Source of the DNA: Anticarsia gemmatalis
Taxonomy: Eukaryota; Arthropoda; Insecta; Lepidoptera; Erebidae
Reading direction: 5' to 3'
NCBI RefSeq assembly: GCF_050436995.1
Contig: NC_134751.1
Coordinates: forward strand, 5,456,001 to 5,520,000
DNA: 64,000 nucleotides
Shown here: one piece after another, positions 7,936-21,079 of the stretch
Layout: each line of letters begins with the position of its first letter
Numbering within the stretch: position 1 is the stretch's first letter
Made by a program: the position numbers and the translations under genes
Notes under the pieces: model-generated
The model's database searches: none
Seen by the model: the letters and a program-made list of their open reading frames with translations, nothing else
Told to the model about the DNA's origin: nothing

Positions 7936-9536
7936 ATTATTTGAAGAAAATCCCCTTCAATTTGCTTTGAATTGTTGCACAAATTATCCTATCCGGCTAA
8001 ACGCTATGCAAAGAGGCTAGCTTAACCTGGTGTCGTGTAAATTAACGATTGAGCTTAAGGCAGGTGAGGTGCCTCTTGATCAAGCTCCCGGCCGTGCCAC
8101 AAAGACGTGATACTACTCAGAAACACACTCAGGACAAATAAGCATTGAAGTCTTATATTTAGAAAAGATTAGTAGTTTATATTTCATAGGTTTTTATTTA
8201 GTACCTATCTTAAAAATATAATATATATCACTATATTTTATTTATTTAAAATTGAACCCAATTCTGCATAACCCTATAAAAAAGATGTGTTTTTATGTCT
8301 GTAGATATTTCAAAGTTTTAAAATACATTTTTTGCTTCAACAACCTTTCTTACTATCACTGATTTGTGCCAAGGCTTAGTTTTCGAAATCTCAAAAGGAT
8401 CGCCTTTACTTATAAATCTTATAATTATAATCAGCTTCTAAGTATATAATATTAATCAAACTAAGTTAAATTCTCCGTCAAATAATTTAGATTATGATGA
8501 GCCAAATTACAGATTAGATCGTCGGCTGTAATTATAGATTTAAATTAGTTTGGTATTTAAATTATTCAGTCGCGTTGTGTGCCGAAGATTTTGAAGATTC
8601 CACGGAAATTTCTGATATACTACATGGATACATATAGAGTGTATGTGTTTACTATGTTTATGAGTCAACCTTATAATTTATCTTACTAAAATTATAAGTG
8701 TGATAGTTTGTTATAAGGTTGTTACTCTTTAAGGCATAAAGGCATGAACTACTGAATAGATTAAACAAAAATATAGCTAATAATCTGTTTTCCCACTTAT
8801 CCATTCCACGCAGAATAGGTTAACGATTTTTTTTTCATTAAGTTACAATGCATCGCATACTTAAGTTTTCATAATAACCTAAGTAATTTACTTACTCTCC
8901 AACCAAAGAGTACTAACTTAAAAACTACTTCATTTGAAATATGTCGATTCATCATATCCTTTTCTTTTTAAATGACCGCTTTATAAGCAGCCAGTTTTTC
9001 CCAGCAATACAGAAACTAGGTGAACCAGATCTCCCGAGGTTCCTTACTCTATTTTATATGTTAAGTCATAAAACGTTGGCGAGCTCAGCATCAGCATAAG
9101 AACTTCACCGGCATGCACGTTCGTCGTTCAAGTTATTTCTCGCCAGCCAACACAGCATTTCCATTAGATGCAAGCAGTTTTACATAACTGCACTCGACTA
9201 CTGACTATTAAAGATAAACATGTCTTAGTTTCGTGGAAGAAGGACTTATGATCAAATTAAATAAGGATAATTTTGTACCTTTCTAAACTTGGTAACTGCT
9301 TAAAAATAAACATAACGACTAAATTGTTTTACTACAGCTTACATTGTCCACAGTTCGATTTTTGCCATCTTATAAAGATAAAATAATAAGATTATTTTGT
9401 TTACTAACTGAAGGTTTTTTGATTTAAAGCGGTATTTCGACCATTGTCTATCATAAGCGAAAACGTTCAAATAAAATGTCAATTACCTCTAATTTTTGAA
9501 ATAAAAAACAAAGTTCCTTACCTTTCTTATATAATA
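7936..9536. other. intergenic, no gene recognised
   Basis: AT-rich with a GC-richer patch at 8045-8105. No convincing ORF or repeat boundary seen. Confidence 0.4.
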
Positions 9537-9722
9537 CTAGCGGACCCGACAGACGTTGTCCTGTCTACACGTCTTTTATTTGAAAATTTTAAACTTTTTT
9601 TAATAATCTAAACCATTCTCAGATCCCCTTAAACACACACAAAAATTTTATCAAAATCGGTCCAGTCGTTTAAGAGAACTTCAGTGACATACACACTTAC
9701 AGAAGAATTATATATATAAAGA
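9537..9722 (-). mobile_element. short Helitron-like element
   Basis: CTAG at 9537-9540 after an A. The other end reads TCTTTATATATATA on the - strand after an A. The interior includes atcggtccagtcgtttaaga, a phrase typical of this short non-autonomous lepidopteran repeat class. No ORF. Confidence 0.6.
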
Positions 9723-12700
9723 TTTTATATATATTTCCATCAGCAAATCAAAGTAAATATTACATACATTCAAATATTCCCTGAGCACACAAACAATACA
9801 CTATACTGCAGCTGCAAACGATACAGACCGGACCTTTTGTTTGTCCTATAAATAAATCAGAGTATTTAAATACTTCGATGCTAAAAAAACGGGAACAAAA
9901 ATGTTCAACGCAATATTTATTTTAGATCGCCAATAAATCATAAATCGTATTTACGAGTGCTTTGTTATTTTGTAGGGTAGATAAATATTTAGTTTTTGTT
10001 GGATACGGATGATATCTAGTTGTTCAACAGTGTATATATTATCATATTATGTTAAATGGAATTAAACCTCATGCGATAAAAGTAGATTAATGTTTCTATA
10101 AAACTGATACATTTTTATGCATGCGATTCTCGTTAAACAGTACGACCATGAACATCTGAAAATCTTATAGTTTTAAACATAAAAAAATCAAACTACTTCA
10201 CTATGCTCAACGCGAAAACTCATTTCATATTTCAAAACAGACACCTAAGTAAACACATCATCGCAGTAAAACAAAATATTACTTACAAACTGCACTCTAA
10301 ACAATAAAACAAAGCCAGTTTTATTACTAAACCTCTCATCAAGTGCTACAACACGCTACGGCGTAGCAGCGCTACGACACCACTACGCCCCGGCTGGCCA
10401 TGACAAATTGGCCACGTCTCTTGTGTGTAGCCTCGTTAATTACGCGCTGTAAATAGGCAACAACAATTATTGTTAAGCTCTACCAGTGTACGCTCTACTA
10501 TAGAGACTATGGAGTAATTTGTAGAGCCGTATGTTCAGTGTGACAGTTTTTGATATAGTGTGTTAAAATTGTGTAGTGTAAAAATGGAAACGATTTTACA
10601 GAGTAAAAGCAGATTTAAGTTGTTAAAAACAATTTGTTTGAAGTTTGTTTTTTGATGCTTTAGTTATACTATAAGGTAAAAATTCATTGCAATCGGAAGA
10701 GATATGAAATAAAATTTACTTATGTGACAGAAAAGGGCATCTCACTTTGTCACATTCTTCTCACAACGTAGCACAAAACAAATAAAAAATCTAAACAATG
10801 TAAAAAGCTCCACATTGTATCAAGCCAGGCCGTTAACCCCCTAAAAATCGTAAAGACAATAGCCGAAGATGCAACAAACTTTACGCCCTTATTGATCCGA
10901 TGGGTGTGGACTAAATATAAAGTTCAATAAAAGTCCCCTACGCGATACCAAGTCCCGGATTTATCGGGCTAACCCCATGTAAATAAATAAAGTGGAAGAC
11001 CATGCATTTCTTATGAGCCAGAGCGGGTTAGAAAAACTATCGATTTATAGCTTGAAAACTTCATTGTTATGATTGACGGAGCGCCGGACGTTCTTTTACA
11101 ATGTGATTTTCTTTTTTATTGGAGTAATTGCGATATAGTTTTGTACTTACTGCCAGTTGCATTTCATAAATTATGAATGCGCTTTGACAGTGATTGTTAT
11201 TGAACGATTGGCGCAGTGCTAAAAGTATCTGTTCATATTCATATTTTGAGTTCATTAAATATAATGGCTATTACACAAATGGTTAGATGATTATTTTTTT
11301 ACCTTAGTGTATTCTTTGAAACTTAAGAACAAACCTTATTTATCGTACTGTATATACATAGATTTTGTGTATATTATACAATTGCTTATATTTTAACTTA
11401 CTCAATTTAATCCAATATGTGAGTATACACAAACTTTAAAATTAAGAAAGTTGACTACAATACTTCCGGGACTTTCAAGTCGAACGTTTTACTTGAAACG
11501 ATTTATCTAAGTCGTAACTTCAATCAGATTAAAGTACGTTTAACTGTAGGTAAAAGTTCAATTTGGGGAAACCGGCAAAAGAAATATGGGCGAGGTGGAA
11601 GGAATTCAATTCAATCAGTTCCCTTGGTGGCTCTCACCACGTGATTTGATGAGATTGTTGAAAATCGAAACAGCGACGTGTTCGCTCGGTGTAGATGCGC
11701 AGATAGATGTAAAACGTGTGCGATGTGTTTGAATGCATCAGTCAAATTAAAGATAGGGTCGATGGAGTTTTTTAATGTTTTTCGTTGTGTATATTGTAAG
11801 TTGCTAATGCATATCATCGAGTATTCGTACAGTGATAAGTTTAACTAAACTTGCATTGAAATTTTTACTGAAATTAGATCTTAGTATTTATTTATTCCCG
11901 TCCAAAACTTTTTTATTACAAAACAAACTGAATCCAAAATCTTTGAACAAGCAACAATACAAACCTTGTCAGAAAGTAATTGGCATGACATCAATTTTAT
12001 ATCAGACTTAATATGCTTTTCAACCAAAGCAATATCAATCAACACACCAAAACTAAGCCATAGTTAGCATCACGTCTCTTTAATCCAACGCGCTCCAAAC
12101 AAACATTTGCTCATCTAATTCAAATATCAGTAGCCGAAAGTCGGAAAATCGGCGTCGGTGCATTGGTTGGCGGTCGGTCGGTGCATTACACCGGAAACAC
12201 TGGCCGATTGTTGCGGTCCCGCCCGTAATGGGCTTAATTCTGGTGCGGCTTTGGCTTTTACCCATTGTTTACCTGCACACAACGACGTAAATCTGCATTT
12301 GTATAGTCTGGCCTTTGATTCGCGTGGATTGTGGGGTTATGATGAACTTGCTCTTTTTTTTGTTGAAATTTTAGATTGCAAAAGCGCTCATTTTTCCATC
12401 TCTCATTTTAAAGTATTGATTCACATGTCGTCTTTGCATCTCTGGAATAATCAAGCTGATTAAAAGTAAACAAAATAACAAACAATTTCTTCATTTTCGA
12501 AAAGAATTAAGCTTCCATTAAATCTTAAACTTCCAGAATCTTTAGTACTCTAAATTTAACAAATAATTCCAAACTTCTATATATTCAAAGTACCTACCTA
12601 CATATTGTAAAGCAAAGTAATACTGTTTATTCAGTTATCCCAGTGGTTGAATGGCTGCTTACCATAGATCTACGCGGTGCAGTATCGAAGCCGCGGCGAG

Positions 12701-13784
12701 ACGGTCGGTTGTCGTAATTAGCTGAAGCCAATGAGCCTGGCAACCGAACTACGTGGCTGCAATGTACAGCTACAGATAGCTTGTTGTGTTTTGTATTCAA
12801 CTACTTTGATACTACAATGAAAATACTGAAAATTAATTAAAATTTAAGCCGCAACAATATTTCTGTTAACCATTTAATTTAGGTCTAGTTAACAGTATTA
12901 GACATTTTGATGTGGATCTGTTCAAATTGTGATTAAATACCAAAATATCACTAAATTTTAAGTAAATGCAAAGACATCGAAACGCAAGCTTTTTTTTATA
13001 TAAATTTATTGTAGTTAGGTATGTAGGACAGAAATAATACTTTTGATTAAAATTTAGATACGTCATATTTCAATATGTTCAATGCAAACGCTATACATGT
13101 TAACCCTGTTTTAACTGTGTAATGAAAGTGACAATATTTCGTTACTAAAAAATGCCTGATACAACTGTTATGTATTGCATACAAAACAAGCCCAACCCTA
13201 CATTGACATCCAGCAAATTTACTAGCGAACTTCCAATTTTATGACGTCACGTTACATACCCTGTCGGGCCAAAAGTTAAATTGAAACTGGTAGACAAACC
13301 ACGCTCGTATGATTTATTGGCCACATGTGTATACGTTAGTACCCACTGTGCAGTATGTATGTAATTGAGCATATTGTGAAGCCAGCTTTGCCTGAGGGAG
13401 CTGCGGTTTAGCACAGTGGGCCGTTAAAACTTTATATCGTAAGAAGTTTCCAGTTTTATCCGGTTATGTCTGTCTGACTAATCAAGTACTAGGGTGTTTC
13501 AAGTTTCGGGCGTTTTATGTTTATTGTTATTTTGTGTGTATTTTATAATGATTATTTACATGTACACATGCAGTGAAGAGTTTTAAAGTTTTACGTGTTT
13601 ACTGCAGTAATTGTTCAAGCTTCAGTACTAATATTTTAGTACAGTAATTGAATCTATAAAACTAAAGTGCAAACACAAATTAGAAATTGATAAGAAATAT
13701 CAGCGTCTCTAGCGTATTCCCCATAAACACTCATTTTAAGTCATTTTAATTGACGACAAATAATCGAGTACTTAAAAACGCAGG
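9723..13784. other. intergenic, no gene recognised
   Basis: Mostly AT-rich. 10340-10390 has clustered CTACG/CGTAG words, probably a degenerate minisatellite. 12110-12290 is a GC-richer patch with the direct repeat gtcggtgcatt and a 101-codon + frame without family features. 12640-12775 may be an eroded SINE. No exon could be supported. Confidence 0.4.
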
Positions 13785-13905
13785 AAATGAAAATGAAAAT
13801 GAAAAAACGTTTATTAAATTTTAATACACAAAATTAAAACATTATTATAACTTCTATCTTACAACTACTGAGATCATTTTGCGTATTGCATCGATATAAT
13901 CGATC
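13785..13905 (-). mobile_element. LINE 3' tail fragment, copy 1
   Basis: On the - strand it ends AATAAACG... followed by (TTTTCA)n, a polyadenylation-like motif plus microsatellite tail as in CR1/Jockey-type LINEs. A diverged copy lies at 34809-34925 in the same orientation. Confidence 0.5.
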
Positions 13906-15400
13906 GATAAAATCGATACTATGATGGCAATACAATAATCTCAAGCATTTATTTTTATTTTTATGCTTTCATAAAGCGTAAACTTTTCACAAGTATGAAG
14001 TAAAACATCCAGTAATAAATAAGTCACGCAAATATTCCTCTTCATTAGCCGTAGAACAAATAACAAAGTTTTGTTTCTGTTTATTTACACACGTTCACAC
14101 GTCTCATTTAGAACTCCTTTTATACTTACAACTTTGTTTACTGAAAAGTGAAACTGGATATTTCAAGTTTGAAACTTAAACTTTATGTGTAAAAGCTGTG
14201 TACAGCTATAAGAAATAATATTGATTTATTTTAGATTTTTTTTCTTATTATTTTTATTCTCAGAAAATGATTGAGTGTGCACTGTGCTATTTTAAAACGC
14301 AGTCAAAAGAAATGTATGTACATAATTACTGAAGTAATTTTTCGTTGAAGTTTATTTGTAATAATTATTGTAAATACCTTAGTTGCGTTCCCACCTACCT
14401 AGAGGTGACATACAATCGAGGAACAATGTTTTTAGAAACAAGTTTGAAGTCCAATAAACGGTCAAACGAGAGGTGTCCTGTAGCGCGCTGGGTGGACGAT
14501 ATCAGGAAATAATCGAAACAAGCAAAGTAGAGAGTTAAGAGACAAAAAAGGGCTATACTCAGCAATGGGTAGAAAGGATCTGTGCATAGTGATGATAGTA
14601 AAGGCATTTCAATAGAATTCTAATGACAATAAACTCAAAATAACAAATAGTTCGATGTTGTCATTGATAAATTGGAAATGTCATCGTACCTACTAACATA
14701 ATACGTGGCAACTGAAGTTGCACATCTACATTCCAAGCATTCTAGTTCAAATAATTAAATCAGGCTCGTAAGCCATTGTTTACTAACAAGAGAGCATTGT
14801 GCCTACAATCTATGAGCTCAAGTGGTGTACAACTAAGATGTAATTAGCCAACAGGCGAATGTAATTGCGTTTACGTTGTTAGTATTGTTTAAGTGATAGC
14901 CAATTGTGTGTTATTGATAGCTATTGTGTCGTTATGGTATGAGTAATATACATAAAAACATACATAACATCTTTTTTCTATAGGGGTAAGCAAATACCAA
15001 AAAATGCGGCAATCGCTTCAAAGTTTTTTTGCTTTATTCACGAGTAAAATATAGGACGAATATTGGGCAAATCAATGTATGTTTATAATTTTATAATCAA
15101 CGCTCTTTTACACATAAATTGAATAGAGTGCCGCCACGTACTTAACACTCAAAGTAGGTAACCGATTCAGTAATCGAAAATTTTCCTTTATTTAACTTGG
15201 AATAATTGTAGAAATACTACATACCATTATGCGTAGTAATAGAAAGAAACATTAATCACTGCTTGAGTAAAATTATCAGAAAAACTAAAAATATAACAGA
15301 AATTTCTTTAATTTTTTTCGTTTAAAACCAAATTAAACCATATCTTACCGCCTTTTTTGTGGTAAGTAGTGCAGTTGAAACAGAAATGATCCCGGTCAGA
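13906..15400. other. intergenic with an RTE relic
   Basis: The only recognisable part is the RTE C-terminal relic near 14470-14595. 14765-14935 is higher-complexity sequence of unknown role. Confidence 0.4.
14470..14595 (+). mobile_element. eroded RTE LINE 3' end
   Basis: Conceptual translation around 14486-14511 gives ARWVDDIRK, the conserved RW-DDI motif near the C-terminus of RTE ORF2. It is followed by a frame reading Y-S-A-M-G and a gatgat remnant. Stops interrupt it. This is a 5'-truncated dead copy. Confidence 0.5.
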
Positions 15401-15635
15401 CGCACGATAAGTCCCGGCTCGAGATAAGGCGCAGTGGTTAATCCGTTAGACGTTTAGAACAAAGGCCGGTGTGTCTCCCGGCTTGGACTCTACGCAGATG
15501 GGAGCTATTCTGAAAGCTATGATAAAATTGACGTGCACGAAATTTTAACCCTCACTTGGCTAGCGTTGTGGGCTCATGGCCTAACCCCTCCCTCATTACG
15601 GAAGGAGACCCTTGCCCAGCAAAGGGACAATAATA
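15400..15635 (+). mobile_element. tRNA-derived SINE, decayed
   Basis: The head contains ggcgcagtggttaa, an A-box-like word. The 3' half contains cctaacccctccctcattac, then gagacccttgcccagca. It matches, in opposite orientation, the better-preserved copy at 35319-35605. Not a functional tRNA. Confidence 0.65.
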
Positions 15636-15672
15636 GCTAACCCATTAACATCCGACTGCTGGGCAAGGGTTA
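15636..15672 (-). mobile_element. inverted SINE tail fragment abutting the previous SINE
   Basis: acccattaacatccgactgc then tgggcaagggt is the 3' tail of the same SINE family in reverse orientation. 15608-15621 and 15657-15670 form a perfect 14-base inverted repeat, so two SINE tails meet end to end. Confidence 0.6.
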
Positions 15673-16213
15673 ATTTATTTATTTCTATATCTAAAAAAAA
15701 TAAGCACTACAAAAATATTATATGTTCGTCACGGCAAATAAGGTGTTATGTGCCAATTTCACGGCTTATTTTTAATTTGGCTATGGTTCTTGAGGAGGCA
15801 TTCAAACATCAACTTTCATCGTCTATCCGTCTTACTTATTCAAAACTGCGATTCGCTATTTTCTAACAGAAAATCCAATAATGGGCTATGACAGAGTTAC
15901 CAAAATTATCTCGCATAGTATTTCACCCAGTTTCATTGTGACTGATTGCACCAGTATTATATAGTAATTAGTCTAAATGCACTGATTTATTATCACCTGC
16001 AATTTGTACAGTAATTACTCATTTACATAATAGCTATTCAGCATACAGAAACCATGATTTTGCAAGCTATTATTTACTTACGTGCTGTACGTATTTTGCA
16101 TAAATGGCGACCTACTTTCCATTCGATCTACGCTATTGAATGCAGTATTATTTAAAAACTAAATGTTCAAGTGATTAGATCATTAGTAGCACGAATTAAA
16201 TCCTTAATATCAA
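15673..16213. other. intergenic, nothing recognised
   Basis: AT-rich. An 84-codon frame starting at 15612 overlaps SINE sequence and is not a gene. Confidence 0.4.
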
Positions 16214-16515
16214 CAATGAGGCGCCCATAGCCAGTTGCGCTCACCGGTTGGTAAACGATCTGTGGGTTAAGCAAATATTGGCGCGGTCATTCCATAGATG
16301 GGTGGCCACATAGCGGTATTTAAACTGGGCGTCTCCGTGCTTCGGAGAGCACGTCAAAAGGCCTCTCGGGCGGCATGAACAACTTTGACACTAGGTTGAC
16401 CACACCACGGAGGGTAGATACACGCACAAAGGCCCATTTAAGAGGCTAAGTGCGGAAAAAGCCCAGGAAACCTAACCTAGGTTGACCACTAACCATACGA
16501 CAGAAAAAAAAGAAA
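16214..16515 (+). mobile_element. 5S rRNA-derived SINE, copy 1, with nested insertion
   Basis: 16250-16350 resembles the internal half of insect 5S rRNA: ttaagcaa...gcgcggtca, then atagatgggtggccaca, in the order of the 5S internal promoter. A second copy is at 23143-23290. The 3' part ends ctaggttgaccac...taaccatacgac and an A-rich tail. A 73-base segment (16404-16476) interrupts it between two copies of ctaggttgaccac, as a nested insertion would. Not a functional 5S gene. Confidence 0.7.
16404..16476. mobile_element. nested 73-base insertion flanked by 13-base direct repeats
   Basis: ctaggttgaccac occurs at 16391-16403 and 16477-16489. The intervening 73 bases include aggctaagtgcggaaaaagc. 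Origin unknown: a short SINE fragment is likely, an internal duplication is possible. Confidence 0.55.
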
Positions 16516-19500
16516 ATCGCAGAGCTGAGCTTGGCAAAAAAGCTTTATCGAAACAGAGCTCTTAAAAATAGATTTACTTTCTACTGAATTAGTTAATCTA
16601 TCACTAAGTTATGTACAACTTTACCTGTACTTGTATAATATGAGCAATCGCTCGCAACTTTATCGCACGCTACAATAATAATCACCAACAAATTCTGCCC
16701 ACGGTCCCGTCTGCTTCTGAAGCGTTATTATCTTCTCAAAGGCTTCACTTCCGTGTGGCTGATCTTAACAAATGTTTCTTTTTACAAGCCTTTGATCTCA
16801 GATGTTGAGTGCGTAACAGGTTGTAGTGGAAACTTATTGTGCCAGTGGGTAAGTGATGCGAGTAATTTGACTTGAAGGTAAAGAGAATTAACGTGAGTGT
16901 ACTTGGCAAATAGCGTGACTGAACAAACGTCTTTATGTAATTTGATTTTGTTAATGTAACTGGCCCTAAGTACTGGCTGGCTACTTTGAAATATTCGTCT
17001 CAGTCACGAATGATATGTAATCTGTCTCAAGCTCAAGCTTTCGATAAGCAACTGGAAAATGATGCATCATAACTGTCATATTGACCCCACGTTGGGCGCC
17101 AACTCACAAGTGAGCCAAAGCCCAATATTCACATTGATATTGAAATGTGCAAAAATCTGTTTTATATAAAATCATTAACTAACCTTTGTATTTAAAAATA
17201 CAGTTTTAAAACTTGTTAGTAAAAATATTTACCTGAGCATAGATTCAAACTTAAAAAAAACTAAAACACTAATTTAAAACTTTCCGGATCACCGGATCGC
17301 TACAAATTAACATATTCCTAACTTTTCAGACTTGTGCATAAAAAATTAAAACATACTAACTGCAAGGGAAAGAATAACAAAACTCGAAGAGCAGTCATTA
17401 TAAGTTATTATTAGCATTTCAGCTTCGAGTCTCGGTGGTTTGACTTTAATGCTCTCTGCAAAGACTTAAGGAACTAAAAGCTTTGTCTACGACTGCTGAG
17501 GTTGACGTCGAAAACTTCTAAACTGTCCCCCAGATACTTACTAACTAATAGTCCATGAACATTTTGAGTTCGGTTTGGGGTTTTTAAATTTGCATAATTT
17601 TATACATGTCTGGTAGTACAGTTATTAAAAGTTTATTGGTAACTAACTACCACTACTTTTACCTTTATCTAGAGAAATTTTCAAGCTTTATTATACTAAT
17701 GAAACGATAACGTTAGTGTTTTGTAATAAACTCTATTTTACAGCCAAAACTGAACTTAATAAATAATTAAATTAACATACCTAGATTCCCCCTGTGATGT
17801 TTTTGTGACGTAGTTCCATGATCAAACTAACAACAACACCTGAACAATAAGCACTCACACTGTTTCCATCAAGTAATATTTTAATATCTTTCACGACGAC
17901 GAAAAATAAGAATCCAATAAAATAATGGCGTTTTTCTGTTCAGAACCATTACATTATTCCCTCGGCAGACACAATACATCTCGCCCGATGAAGGCGTCAA
18001 ACAAAATTGAAAAGAATCTAATGGATCAGTTTTTTTTCCGAAAGCGAGATTAGAAAAACTTTTTCGAGATCAAAATAGGGAAATTCATAATTAATTTGGC
18101 ACCCCTAACCTTTCTTCTTTTTTGTAAAGTCCCTAACAATGGACTGCATTTTGAAGTTTTTAAAGAAGGCTAAAAAGGAGAAAATGGTACGATTTTTGTC
18201 TATTAAGTTGATTGTCCTTTAGGTTATTGTGTTTCATAATTAATTACTTAATATTCCAACTGTAGCATACTCTAAATATTAACAAAGCTGGGTGACAATT
18301 TAGGGAGAAGTGGCACTGAAGGCACTCAATTTATTAAAATTAGAGAAGTAAAAATAACATAAATCGTTAGTAAACTTAAACTAATGTAACTTAAACTTAA
18401 ATTTCAAAACAATGTGCACTCATTTTGAATTCAAGCAAAAGACTACGCTGTCGACTCTACAGTTTACTTGGAAAACTATATTCATAATATTAAAAGCATT
18501 TATCCAAGTTGTACCAACTGAAGAATACGAACAAGACGAGTTCCACGGCTGCACCTCATACATTTTCTTAGCAAACGTATGAATAAACACACGTACTACG
18601 TGCGGCGTACAAACTTCCACACGCCACTCCTTAATCTGTTATTCAAACGTTGAATATTTGTTTTCCTTACGGCACTCAACTTACTAATTAATTCTCTTTT
18701 ATTCATATTTAAGTCTCGTCAACATCTCGAGCCTTGACTTAATTTAGAATAACAGCTCACGATTAAGTACGCTCTTAATACCCGGTAATGACTGTTGAAT
18801 ATTTTTGTGAAGGAAATATTATGGCCACTTACTTTGTTATTGTTATTTAGGTAATTTAAATAGGACTGGCTACTTCAAATTTATCTATTAAGTTATAATA
18901 ACCATTTTGGTATCCAATATTTTTTTTTATTTGCTTATAAAATTAAATAGAAACCGTAAATTAGGTGATTAGTAAAAAATAAATTTAAATATCAATTCAG
19001 AACATTACTAACTTTAAAACCAAGAATATTTTATGGCAATAATTTCTTCGCTAAATCAAAGTATACCTTTATCTTTGTGAAATAAGTTATCGTCACTTAT
19101 TCTTAGCCCCGAAACTGGTCCCTAGTCTCAGAAACTCAAATTAACTAACTACAGTTTACTGCTAAAACGAAACCACCCGAACAAAAACGAAGAAAGCCGA
19201 GCACAAAAAAACATTATCTCACGGAGACAAAGCCAACATCATTTATGAGGTTTCATTGCGTTAATAACCTCTAGGTCAGTTCCAACACGTTCTCTAGTAA
19301 CGAACATCTCATTACGAATGTTTCGTCCACATTACCAACGTCCCGTTTCGTCCAAATGGGGGTTAATTTCATTAGCGTGGGCTCAACGAATCGTGTGATA
19401 ACTTTAGTGATGCTGGGCGGAAGGGCGCCCAAGGGATACCAATGTTTGTAGTGACGTTAATATGTTGGTTGTAGTTTTAATTTTGTTGGTTTGTTGAATT

Positions 19501-21079
19501 TCGTGGATTATTCTCGGTGTTTCAAGGTTTTGTTTATATTTGTGACTCAGTACGACTTATTTATTTTTCCTTTTATCTTTTGTAAAGGAACGTTAGTAAT
19601 TTCGTTTAAGGACTAAATATATTATTCCTTTTATATTACATGTTAGCTAATGGCCTGATAATTATTTTTTATATAACCTATTGTTGAAAGTGATTAAAAG
19701 TATCCTTACCTAAATCGACATGTCCCAACGGTATGACATTTAAACGTAAACTAAAATTTAAATGCTGCAGACATATTTAATTGTATTTTTTTCTTTTTAT
19801 AAATAGCGCAAATCTGTACTTATCGATTGTGTTAAATCTAGCATTAAACAACGTATTATCTCATTAGTAATACTAAAAAACATACCAATTTGGCAATCAA
19901 TGGGAACATTACCATAACTGATTGGCTAGCTTCATGCTCCTGATACGTTCACCAATTAAGGGGTATCCGTATAATTATCGTAGAGGGACCAAAAGTTTAC
20001 TATAAAATGTATGTAGGAAACAAATTAAAACACCTATGTAGTAGTCCCGCCAGATTTCGACACACCTCGCTAATTGGCCAGCTCGCTCGTGACCACTCGA
20101 TTCACTATACGGAATTGCTTTTCCCGTATTTGAATTTGTATTGATTCCCCTGTTATTTAGATGAAATGTAGTCGCGGTATTTTTATTGACTAAAATAAAA
20201 TTGTATTTTTTATATTTTATTGATTGGTGTAATGTTATGTATGTAGAATGTACCTATTATAGACTTATATAATAATATGTATCTCAATCTCAATAAAATT
20301 TTCTGATTAAAGAATTTTTCGTAACTAAGCATCCAGTATACCAAGTACCTCTGTATAGCAATAAATTTCTGAGAAATTATTTTATCTCTACTTTATTGAC
20401 TTTCAACCATCACGTCATGATAAATATTAACGATTTAAAACCATCCCGATTTGTAGTTAATTTGTACTCGAATAACTCGCTCCTTGAATACAAAAGGGTC
20501 ACAAATCGAAAACTATAAATTTTACAGGAGAGCCAAAACAAATTTTTGAAACTGTTTTTTTATAATATTTTATATATTTATTAATTAAATATAAGATATT
20601 AATATATCATTAGATGCGTATTTTTTAGCTTTATCTATCTACGATATAAACTTTGTAATAGCTGTTACCTATTAAGAAAAAAAAACATATAAGTCCGTTT
20701 TGCATTCAAAATTTGAACCAATATCATGAGAAATATGTCAAAAATTAAACACAGTTTTGCAAATAAAAATGGTTTATTGTACATTTTTTGGTAAAAAACC
20801 GTATCAAAAAGTAAAATCTTATTAGTAAATAAAACCATAAGTGAATAGACACCAGGAAAACATTGTATTAAACAATCTAAATTAAAAATCTTTACTTATT
20901 ATTAAATAAGTAATATAATAGAGATCAACTTTGTGCGTAACTTTCATTATTCAGTAAAATTAAACATCAATCATCATCATCAATCAATGGGTAACGTGAC
21001 GGGCAGACTGAGTGCAGCAGGAGTATTAAAGAAATAAGATAATAGAAAAGTTTTATGACTTTAATAAACCTTTATATTT
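16516..21079. other. intergenic, no gene recognised
   Basis: AT-rich and ORF-poor. Higher-complexity patches at 17390-17540, 19240-19450 and 19910-20130 could be conserved non-coding DNA; this cannot be decided from one sequence. Confidence 0.4.

Noticed and set aside
16250..16350. 5S rRNA gene
   Set aside because: Only the internal half resembles 5S rRNA, with many differences, and a second dispersed copy shares non-5S flanks, so it is a SINE.
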